Source of the DNA: Thereva unica
Lineage: Eukaryota > Arthropoda > Insecta > Diptera > Therevidae
NCBI GenBank assembly: GCA_949987705.1
Contig: OX465283.1
Location: forward strand, 92,615,813 to 92,679,812
Length of the DNA: 64,000 nt
Reading direction: 5' to 3'
In this document: piece by piece, positions 54,984 to 64,000 of the stretch
Position numbering within the stretch: position 1 is the first letter of the stretch
Layout of the letters: the number at the start of each line of letters is the position of its first letter
The notes under the pieces: generated by a model
What the model was told of the DNA's origin: nothing
Seen by the model: the letters and a program-made list of their open reading frames with translations, nothing else
Databases searched by the model: none
Made by a program: the position numbers and the translations under genes

Positions 54984-57900
54984 TTCTTCTTCTTTAAACT
55001 CCTTTAATCCCTCATGGGACATAGGGCGGAAACAGTGGCCCTCCAGCGGACTCTGTTTTGCGCGACAGCTCTTAGCTCCGACCAGGATCTCCCAGTTGTC
55101 GCAGCTTCTTCTAGTAGGGTTCTTCTCCACGTTGTTCTAGGTCTTCCTACTCGACGGGAACTTTGCGGATTCCAGTCAAGGGCCTGTTTGGCCAGATTTT
55201 CGTTTTCGCGTCGCAAGGTGTGGCCAACCTAATTCCATTTCCTTCGCCTGATTTGGTCGTCTATCCTTTCTTGGCCGGCACGGCGCCATAGTTCTTCGTT
55301 TGAAATTCTATCTTGCCAGCGGATTTTTAGGATACGACGCGTCGCGACGAAGGCATCTGTTGATGAAGACTTGTAGGCGCCCTGTTATGAATTGGGTGAC
55401 TTTCCATATTTCGCAATCATACAAAAGAACTGCCTTAACGTTGGAGTTGAACAGCCGCAATTTGGTGTTAGTGGAAATCACCGTTGATCTCCATATGTGG
55501 GACAGGCATGCATATGCGCCTCGTGCTTTATTTATTCTGCAACTGACGTCTTCTTCTGCCCCACAATTTTCGGTAATAATGCTACCGAGGTAGCAGAATT
55601 TATTTACCAGTTCCACGTCACGGTTATTCAGCGCTGTTCGTTCAATGGTGTTTGCATTTATCCGCATTTCTTTAGTTTTAGTCGGATTTAGCCTTAAGCC
55701 TGCTGGACTACTTTCTGTTGCCAAATTGTTTAACATGTTTTTGAGGTCCTGGTGTCTGTGGGCCAGCAAACAGATATCATCGGCGAAGTCGAGATCCTTA
55801 AGGCGGTCTACCAAACCCCATTGTATGCCGCCTGTTCTATTATCTAGAGCGCCGACAAGGATGTCATTTATTACTATAAGAAATAGTACCTAATGGCGAA
55901 AGTAGGCATCCTTGTCGTACTCCTGAGCTCACCTCAAAGCTGTCGGATAATTTTCCATTATGGAGAACTCTGCATTTGGAATTGTTATATAGGGCTTTTA
56001 TCAATTCTATTATTTTATCAGGCAGTCCACGTCGCCGTAGTGCCTGCCAAATGAAGCTCCTATTAACCGAGTCGAACGCTTTCTCATAGTCTACGAAAGC
56101 AAGGTAAAGGAGGGATCGGAATTCAGTAGACTGCTCCACTATTATTCTCAAGGTGTTAATATGATCAATACAGGAGCGGCCCTTCCTGAATCCGGCCTGC
56201 TGCCTCCTAAGCGTTCGATCAACTGCTTCACTTATCCTAGATAGTAATATATGGGACAAAATTTTGCCCACAGTAGATACTAAACAGATACCTCTCCAGT
56301 TGTCGCATATTGTTAGGTCCCCCTTTTTTGGTTTTTTGACTATGATACCTTCCGTCCAATCCTCCGGAAAGGTACAGGTGTTCCATGCTATTTCTAGGAT
56401 TGGCTGAAGCGCATCTGCTATGAGGCTTGAGTCGGCTTTGAGCAATTCTGGCGGGATGCCATCTTTTCCTGCTGCTTTACCATTGGCCATCGCATGAATT
56501 GCGGTTACTATTTCCGTCTTGGATGGGGCCCGAGTGGCGATTCTTATTGGCTGTGCATTGTTGCTGTTTTCCTGAGGTTCCTGTGTAAGTGTACCATTCA
56601 GGGCGGCGAAGAAGTAATCTCTCCATCTTTGGAGTTGCTCTTCGTCGCTGCAGAGCAGCCTTCCATCCGCACTCTTAACGGCATGCTTTTTAGTAGAGTG
56701 CTTTCCCGAGAGCTGTTTAGTGATTTGGTACAGCACCTTACTGTTGCCTGTGTTTGCCGCGTTTTCCGCTTTTTCTGCGAGCTCATTTATATGCTGCCTT
56801 TTATCACGCCGGACACTTCTCTTAACCTCCCGATGTAATTGGGAGTATTCCTGTTCTAATTGGTGACGTCTTTCCGGGTCGTTTGTAGAGTTTACGTTAT
56901 TTTTGAGGGCCCTTCTGCGTTCTATTTTTTGCCAGGTTGTGTCCGAGATCCAGTGTTGCTGGTTTCTTGGACATAACCGATGCTCATTTCCGCAGCCGTC
57001 AATATCGCGCGCCCTTCGTCGTACTCCACAATTCTTCAATATTTATGTCTTCAGAAACGATTTGCTGGTTTAATAGGTCTTGTAGGTTTCCAGCAAATTC
57101 TCGCTTTTTAACGCTTTCCCGCAGGAGGTCTACGTTAAACCGTCTACGGGTTCTAGCAGTTTGTTGGACGTTTCTGATTGCGGCGATTTTAAGGCGAATA
57201 GTTGCTACAACCAAATGGTGGTCGCTTCCAGTATCCGCTCCCCTGAAACTCTTGACATCCTCAAGAATAGTTCTCCATCTGCGGCTGACGGCCACGTGAT
57301 CTATCTGATTTCTCGTTCTACCATCGGGCGATACCCAGGTCTCTTTGTGTATCTTCTTGTGACAAAAGTAAGTTCCACCTAACATGAGTTGGTGGGAACT
57401 ACAAAAGTCAACGAAAAGCTCACCATTGTTATTGGTAACTTGGCTTTGGCCTTGGTTTCCAATTGTGTGTTCAAGGCCGGTGTTGTCACGGCCGATCTGT
57501 GCGTTTAAGTCACCCATTAAAACAATGATGTCTCCCCTTGGAATAGAGCGAAAAACCTCATTCAGTCGCATATAGAACTCGTCCTTGATGTCATCTTCTG
57601 CCTCTTCAGTTGGAGCATAGCATTGGACTACCGTAGTACTTCTTAGTCTGGTACGCAGGCGCACGGTAATAATCCTCTCAGAAACTGGTGACCAGCTAAT
57701 GAGGCTGGACCTGGCTTCTTTGGTGAGTATTACGCCAACGCCACTCCTACGGCTTTCAGTTTCGTTTCTACCAGAATAAAAGAAGGACTCACCGTTTGGG
57801 CAGATATGTTCCCCCGCATCGGGCCATCTGGTCTCGCTAAGTCCCATTATCTTGATTTTATATCGATTCATCTCGTTGAGGACTTCATCCAGCCGTCCCT

Positions 57901-58279
57901 CAGCAAGCAGTGTTCTCACATTCCATGATCCGATTCGTGTCCTTGTTCGAAAAGCAAAGGTCGTCGTCGTGTTGTCTATCCGGTTCCGAGGCATTGTTTG
58001 CCGATTCGTAGCAATTGTGTTTTTTAAGGGAGCGGGTTGCTAACCCTCAGCCCAACCGACTTAAAACTCTGTTTTGTGGCGCAGAGAGCTCGCCATTCGC
58101 CCGTCTCCCGTTAGCTCCTTCCGAAGAAGTACCCCAGGGGGCACCGCGGGGAGGTGGGATTAGGACTTGCTAACAGGTCTGCTAGGTGTTCGTCTGCAGT
58201 GACTTTTCTCGGGTCTTGACAGAAGTGACAAATCGGGTGCCACCACTTTCCGAGGTCTTTGTTAGCCGTTCGCCGCCCC
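54984..58279 (-). mobile_element. LINE-A copy 2: full-length but broken
   Basis: Minus-strand 3296-bp copy with 9-bp TSD AGACCATGC at 54975-54983 and 58280-58288. Same GGGGCG start, about 285-bp 5' UTR, and short 3' end with a GAAGAAGAAG tail as copy 1. Protein identity to copy 1 is high by eye, but the gene has several frameshifts. It inserted next to or within LINE-E, downstream of that element's YADD box. Confidence 0.92.
55004..57994 (-). pseudogene. LINE-A copy 2 ORF, frameshifted
   Basis: Pieces in order: 57994-56999 with the endonuclease (IGSWNVRTLL, MGLSETRW, MGDLNAQIGR, SDHHLV), breaking after EELWSTTKGA; 57039-55864 with the pre-RT and RT fingers (KAAGKDGIPPELLK, VDYEKAFDSVN, SGVRQGCLLSPL); 55814-55308 with DFADDICLLAH and the thumb; and 55216-55004 with the C-terminus (GRPRTTWRR). 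Each junction is a small indel, and a stop separates the last two. The YADD box reads FADD here but YADD in copy 1. Confidence 0.9.
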
Positions 58280-58389
58280 AGACCATGCCATGCAACATCT
58301 ATTAATGGGCTTGCAACATCTATTTATGGGCTTGTTCCTCTCGTCTGAAGGAATGATTCATCGGTGTCGGATCTTATAACGCTATATAT

Positions 58390-58965
58390 TTTTAGGTCGT
58401 CTGCATAAAAGAAGAGAGGTATATTATTTAATTTGTGAGACAAATCGGAGGTAAAGATGTTAAACAAGAGCGGACCAAGATGACTTCCCTGGGGACACCG
58501 GAAGTAACTTCGATTTCTTTTGATAAGAATCCTTGAAATCTGACGACCTGAGTTCTACCGCTAAGATATGATTTTATCCATTCCAGGGCACGGCCGGTAA
58601 TTCCAAATTTGAATAGCTTAGTAATCAAAATATGGTTGTCCACACGATCAAAGGGCTTGTTAAAGTCTGTGTAGACAGCATCAATTTGATGGCCGTTCTC
58701 CATACCACATAGAAGCTCAGAGATAAGAATCATAAGATTTGAAGTGGTCGAACGCCCCTTTCTGAAACCGTGTTGTTGCTGGTTAATGTTAGGATCTATA
58801 GGTGGTGCAATCTTTCGAAGAGTTTAGGGATTGCGGATAGGATGGCAATGCCCCTATATTTATCCACTAATTGCTTGTCGCATGATTTGTGGATTGGTGT
58901 TAAGTAGGATTTCTTCCAGAATTTAGGAAAACTTCCCAACGATAGTGATTTGTTAAATTAAATAC
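58390..58965 (-). pseudogene. LINE-E reverse transcriptase remnant
   Basis: Fragments include FPKFWKKSYLTPIHKS and RGIAILSAIPKLFERL (58930-58820), then YTDFNKPFDRVDNHIL and SGVP in the 101-codon piece 58733-58428, then FYADDLKIYSV near 58410-58380. SGVP is followed by a frame change where QGS..GP would be expected. FNKPFD replaces the usual FSKAFD. It is not functional. Confidence 0.75.
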
Positions 58966-60255
58966 TAATTCATTTGAACAGCGCTGCAGGAAGCTTGCAG
59001 GCAGGTTTTCGGGCCGTGACCTTTATTAATATCAAGATTGTTTAAACCTGCTCTTATTTCGTCACCTGACCTAGATAGATTGTTAATGAATCTGTTAATG
59101 TTATATATATTTTGGGGGCACGAGGAGGAAGCTCTCCCATTCGTCATTGTTGCCGGATACCCTGAGGTCTTTCGTTTTGTATTAACGAAATCGAAGAATT
59201 TTTTAGGGTCCTTTAAGATATTTTCTCCGACTTTGTTTATGTATGCAGTATAGGCCTCACGTGACCTAAGAGTGAATTCCGATGCCAGTCTGGAGTGTTC
59301 GGATCTTAATTCATCGTTAACATTCGTTTGTCTTCTTATAATGCGGTACAATTTGTTTCTTTGATTTCGCAGTGATCTAGTATTTTTGTCTAACCATGGC
59401 TCCGGCAATTTATCCCTTTTTTTAATTTTTAGTACATGTTTGTCGACGGAGCTGAGAATAATGTTGTAGATGTTGTGCATGATATTTACTAACTGGTCTA
59501 GATTATCACCCGACAACTTATTTATCCAGTCAATATGGGATAATTCAAAGCAAATACTATTATAGTCTGCGTTTTTGAAATCAAAAACAGTTGCATTGTT
59601 GTGAGACGCGCGATGCAGGGTGACGGTGGAGTTAAGTTCTAATATCCACGCGGAATGGTGAAGCGTGTTAGAAAAACGTTTCTCCTCATCGCTGGCGGAG
59701 AAAACGTTCACCTCGTCATATAGATTAGTGAAAACCAGGTCTAACCAATTTCCACTAGAGTTCGGTTGCTTTATCACTTGCTGCAGATCATTGGCGTAAA
59801 AATTATGAATAAGCTTCATGTCAATAGCGTGTGTGACATTAATGGGTAGGAAATTATTATCGTCGTCGAGAGTAAAAGATATGTTAGGACGGTTGAAATC
59901 TCCCATTATGAGCACCTCGTCATTTTGCTTGTGGCAGTCAAGTGATTGGAGAACTCCTTTGAGTGTTATTTATAAAATCATCATACTTTGATTCGTCAGA
60001 ATTAGGGAGTATGTAAACAGGGCCCATAACTATGTGTTTTTTGCCAGATTTTACACGATTGAAAACAATTTCAAATTGTGATCGATTCGTGGCGATTAAT
60101 ACATTGTTTAGAAGGTCTTTGACGGCTATTAGGACACCTCCCCCTCTCGAGTGCCCGGTAGAGTGATAGTCTCTATCGCAACGGTAGATAGTCCAGTTAT
60201 TATCCAAGATCTCGTCGTTTAGAAATGTATTATTTAACCACGTTTCGGTGATCAC
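58965..60255 (-). pseudogene. LINE-E endonuclease and linker
   Basis: 60255-59938 holds ITETWLN, RCDRDY and GGGVLIAV, typical of the N-terminal half of an AP-like endonuclease. A frameshift near 59930 leads to 59915-58965: MLIMGDFNRPNI, LDLVFTN, then the long linker (LPEPWLDKNTRSLRNQRNKLYR, FDFVNTKRK) and the start of the RT (GLNNLDINKGHGP). The expected SDHH near the end of the endonuclease appears only as LHHSA. Confidence 0.75.
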
Positions 60256-60742
60256 AAGAATATTGAAAAGACACGATTTCGCAACAATGAAAAGATTTCT
60301 TATTTTTTCCTCTCATACCACTGCAATTGTGGTAAAAAAGTCTTATGTCTTCAGGAAAGTTGGGTTTTTGGTTATGGGTGGAAAGGGGAAAGGGTGCGAC
60401 GGAAGAAACTAGTTATGGACGATAATACCTATTTCTTTCATCGCGGCTTTTTTAGAGCTGCGACACATGCAGAGATCTGACATGAGAAGCGTATGCGGAG
60501 AGGTCCTTGCTTACTTGTTCGGCGGTAATTTGGCAATGCTCATGATACTTCATATAAAGCCTGAACAGAGTTTCCCGATCAATAGGTAGACATTCCTGTT
60601 GGATCGAGATAATAAGACTGGTCTATACAAGTAGAGTCAGGTTTGTTGTGCATGTAAGCAAGGAAAAGCTGAATATTATCGAAGACCTTTCTTTCTCTCA
60701 GACGAGAAAGTAAATATCGACTCTCAGATGAATCTGCCGACA

Positions 60743-61753
60743 TTAGGGTATTTTTACAACCGGAGGCTGTAATGGATTCAAGAAAGGTGGTTTGATTATG
60801 TGGTTGTTCATTCGGCTCTCAGAAGAAGCGGCCGGTATTAGTGTGTTTATACCGACGGTAGGCTGCGGGTTTAGTGGAGACTGATTGCTTGTAAGGGCCT
60901 CGCTGACATCGGCAAAGGAACGACCAACGACCATGTGGCTGCGTGAGAAATTAGGATACGTAGTCTGTGGAATACTGTTATTTCTTGGTGTGAGGACGTT
61001 GGAGGATGTGCTGGGTGCAGTAGTGGTTCTATTAGTACTATAGTTAGTAGTCGTATTAGGTTTAAGGATTCGGTTATTTTGAGAAGACAGCGGGACAGTA
61101 GAGGATGAAGTTGGCGTATAGTTTAAGGTGGATTCATAGTTATTTTTATTAGAGATAAGGTTAGCAGAATATGAGTAAGGAGCTGAGGACGGGGTGGTGT
61201 TAGTTTTTATGTTAGTGTTACAATTAGGAGGTTTTTTGTTTGGCTTATTTTTAGTAGTAGCTGCTAACTTACTTTTAGATCTATTACTTAACCTATCCTT
61301 CCAAAGACACAACGCAAGATTATTCTACCTGAAGATGTCTGCTGTGGAGTTTAGGAAGAGCCATTCATATTTTGACGGCATAACCAACTTGAAATTTCTA
61401 TATTTTAGCATTTTGGTTTTTCGCGGTAGAATGGGTTCGCAGTTAAGCATATTTACCGAGAATTTCTTTTTGAAAATGTTCAGCACCCAGCATGGATCTG
61501 CTTGTGCTGGTGCACCTTTGAGGTAATATGTTGACACATCAACTGATGAGATGCATGGTCCTTCGTTTGGAGCTTTTGTGATGACCGTCCTTCTTTTGGA
61601 GTTTCGAGATACTTTATTTTCCTTGTTAGTTTTTTTCTTTTTGTTCATCTTGTTTTGTGCGCTAATTCTTTGTAGTCTTTTATCCCATTCGGCTGTTGTC
61701 CATGTTGTGTCAATTTTTTCAACAGTAGGTTCAGGTAAGTGCATCGGTGGCAA
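60743..61753 (-). pseudogene. LINE-E ORF1 (RNA-binding Gag-like protein), split
   Basis: Two adjoining frames. 61753-61325 encodes a basic N-terminal region (KMNKKKKTNKENKVSRNSK) and a compact domain (STYYLKGAPAQADPCWVLNI, LKYRNFKLVMPSKYEW). 61312-60743 encodes a low-complexity Asn/Thr/Ser-rich tail (SSSTVPLSSQNNRI, NTTTNYSTNRTTTAPST). ORF1 proteins of such LINEs bind the element's RNA; that role is inferred from position. No CCHC zinc knuckles are visible. Confidence 0.55.
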
Positions 61754-61900
61754 ATAGAGGGATGGGCTTGACGAGATGGATATAGTCTGGTTGAAAAGGT
61801 TTTCCGTTAAATTGGGATGACCTAATTTAATGTATAAGGCACTGATGTACGCAGAATAATCCCATTTAGAACACTCCCACTCTCAAGAAAAGAGAAACAA

Positions 61901-64000
61901 CAAACTAAAGAAATTCGACGTTGATCGCCTCCGTATTGGAGAGACATCAGGCGACTCTAGCAGAACGGATAGGTCCAAGACTAAACATAATTAATAGGGA
62001 TACAGTTGAGGGAAAATGGACAAGAATGAAGACGATACTGACAGATGTCACGAAGGAAACTGTAGGCTACAAACGCACAGCCAGATCCAGTGAATGGTAC
62101 GACGAGGAATGCAAAACAGCTAAAGAAGCCAGAAATAGAAATGGAAAATATACATAGAGAGGCCGACGAGGAGAAAGAAATTGAAATGCGGGGAAACAAG
62201 AAGAGCCGCAAAAAATATCTGCAGGAAAAAATAGATAATTCCTCAACAATTACTTTCTGAGGGCAGAGGAAAACTTTGCGTAAAACAAAACACGGGAAGC
62301 ATACAAGAAAGTAAGAAAGAAATTCTTCAAACTCTTCTCCGGTATATGTAGAACAAAAGAAGGCAGTATAGACACAGGTAGCTAAGATGTAAAGAAAAGA
62401 TGGAAGAAATTTTTTAGCGAGCTGCGCAAATGAGATTATTCGACATGTACCGGAACCCCGTCTACAACATAATGATGACACATACTAGAGAAACAAATGT
62501 ACCCACCCTGGAAGAAGTACAAACTGCCATACGATCCTTAAAAACAACAAATCTCCAGGAATTGATAACATCCCAGCAGAGTTGATTAAACAAAGAGGTG
62601 AATCGCTTTCAGGAGCTATACATGAATCACTATGCTGCATAGGGAGGAACAAAAAAATGCCTGAAGATTGGGAGCAAAGCACTATCTGCCCAATACACAA
62701 GAAGGGAGATAAATTAAACTGTGGAAATTAAAGAGGCATGTCTCTTTTAAGCACAGTATATAAAATAATGACAAATAGATTACGGCCCGATTGGAACCTT
62801 ATGCAGAAACCGCAATAAGAGAATACTAAGCTCGATTCAGAAGAAATAGGTCAACAATGGGTCAACGCAATAAGGCAAATCCTTCGACTTTAAACAAGCA
62901 TACGACTGCAATGACAGGGAGCAAATGCATGCAACAATGCTGAACCTAAACACCCCCTTTTTCTTTTCTTCTTTAAGGTCTTTTAATCCCTCATGGGACA
63001 TAGGGCGGAAACAGTTGGCCTCCAGCGGACCCTGTTTTGCGCAACAGCTCTCAGCTCCGACTAGTAGGGTTCTCCTCTACACCCCCTAAAGATAGTAAAA
63101 TTAACAAAAATGCCAATGGGAAACACAAGGTGTGCGCACAGAATACAAGGAGAATTGACGGAGTCTTTACCAGTCAAACAAGGAAGACACCCACGCTATT
63201 TTATCTCTGCCTCGAAGAAGTAATTCGCAAAGTAAACATTGATGCGAACGTAGGCCTGCTTAACAAATCAAAACAGTTGGCAGGGTATGCCGATGTAAAC
63301 TGCCTTGGCAGATCCCTGCCATACCTTAGAGAAATATTCCCGGAATTAGAAGATGGAGCCAAACATGTAGCGCTGCACATAAATTCAGACAAAAGTAAAA
63401 TTCTAATTCAGTCAAGGGTGGAAAGAAGAAGAAACCACCACACTACATGGGGGAACATAACTTCGAATGGGTAAACCAAATTAACTACCTGGAGTCCACT
63501 GTCAGCGAAGACAACGATGAAACGATAGATATACAAAAAAAAAATTAAAATAAACGCCGCAAACAGAACACACATCCACAGAAAACTCAAAATAAGAATT
63601 TACAAAACCATCATACGTACAGTAGCTACGTACGGATGTGAAACAAAGAGTATCCCCCAGAAATCCGCAGACAAGATGGATATATTTCAGAGGGAGATTC
63701 TCCGAAGGATATACGGCCCAATCAATGAAGACAAAGCATGGAGAATAAGTCACAATGACGAATTGTACGATTTATACAAAGAGTGTAACTTTTCGACACA
63801 TGTCAAGCTACTGCGTTTACATTGGGCCAGTCATGTCCAAAGAATGGATGACTCAAGGACACCAAAAAATCCCTGTTTCTGCTAGCAGATGGGAAAAGAC
63901 TAGTTTTGCAAACCACAGTCAAGGTTGAAAGACAACGTCAAGGCCGATGCAGCAAAACTGCTTAATACAAGAAGCTGGAGACAAGCTGCGGAGCAGAGAG
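61901..64000 (+). pseudogene. LINE-B-type copy 2 ORF2, decayed, running off the window
   Basis: Plus-strand RTE-like ORF2 in many frames. It starts with KKFDVDRLR and EGKWTRMKTILTDVTKETVGYK (61985-62070), followed by SSEWYDEECKTAKEARNRN. RT blocks follow (KMPEDWEQSTICPIHKKGDKLNCGN, MSLLSTVYKIM, 62655-62770) and, after a small LINE-A insertion, EEVIRKVNID, GYADVNCLGRSLPYL (YADD replaced by YADV) and LGSTVSEDNDE-like sequence. The C-terminal signature comes last (FQREILRRIYGPINEDKAWRISHNDELY, LRLHWASHVQRMDDSRTPK). Stops and frameshifts are frequent. Confidence 0.8.
62959..63078 (-). mobile_element. Short 5'-truncated LINE-A insertion
   Basis: A 120-bp minus-strand copy of the extreme LINE-A 3' end (compare 55000-55140), with tail GAAGAAAAGAAAAA and a 9-bp TSD ACACCCCCT at 62950-62958 and 63079-63087. 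It carries an internal deletion of about 30 bp relative to copy 2. It interrupts the LINE-B-type copy. Confidence 0.88.

Larger units (their letters stand above)
58290..61900 (-). mobile_element. LINE-E: two-ORF LINE, decayed
   Basis: A minus-strand LINE with an ORF1 region (61753-60743), an endonuclease (60255-59000) and RT pieces (58960-58390), followed downstream by the LINE-A copy 2 insertion. The two-ORF layout and motif style suggest a Jockey/I/CR1-group element. The 3' part beyond the RT palm is not visible in the window. Confidence 0.7.

Overview
The base composition, the (TAA)n, (CA)n and A-rich tracts, and the retroelement families present suggest a repeat-rich invertebrate nuclear genome, most likely an insect; I cannot name the species. 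I find no convincing ordinary host gene. The window is almost wholly a stack of transposable elements of different ages, many nested, and several can be bounded to the base by their target-site duplications (TSDs).

Region 1 (about 1.7-8.9 kb, minus strand): an old I/Jockey-like LINE (called LINE-C) with a (TAA)n tail. It was invaded by a 5'-truncated R1-like LINE (1749-3135, 15-bp TSD) and by two related hAT-type elements placed almost back to back (3519-5214 and 5226-7314, 8-bp TSDs). A third hAT-type element (5768-6592, 8-bp TSD) sits inside the second. From 9 to 14 kb lie a Helitron-like repeat, a ruined Ty3/gypsy pol, and a TTAA-flanked repeat with an internal tandem array and a (CA)n tract.

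Region 2 (14.4-25.2 kb): a decayed RTE-like LINE (LINE-B) is interrupted by a full-length RTE-like LINE (LINE-A, 15393-23950, 9-bp TSD). LINE-A is in turn interrupted by a Ty3/gypsy retrotransposon of the CsRn1/Kabuki type (16164-21435, 4-bp TSD, apparently identical 384-bp LTRs, tRNA-Trp primer site, a -1 frameshift signal between gag and pol). A small inverted-repeat element (24312-25048) interrupts LINE-B again.

Region 3 (25-35 kb): an inverted second copy of the TTAA repeat, a mariner transposase remnant, two identical fold-back elements in opposite orientation, and a cluster of tRNA-derived SINE-like units.

Region 4 (35.3-42.8 kb): another three-level nest. A Jockey/CR1-like LINE (LINE-D) carries a hAT transposon (36004-42205) whose transposase gene is split by a copia element (37506-42053) with an uninterrupted 1376-codon gag-pol gene.

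Region 5 (43-64 kb): small inverted-repeat elements, a 190-bp-arm fold-back, a BEL/Pao element truncated at its 3' end (tRNA-Trp primer site), a second full-length but broken LINE-A (54984-58279, 9-bp TSD), a LINE with ORF1 and ORF2 remnants (LINE-E), and a second LINE-B copy running off the end that contains a 120-bp LINE-A stub.

LINE clade names are judged from protein motifs alone and are provisional.
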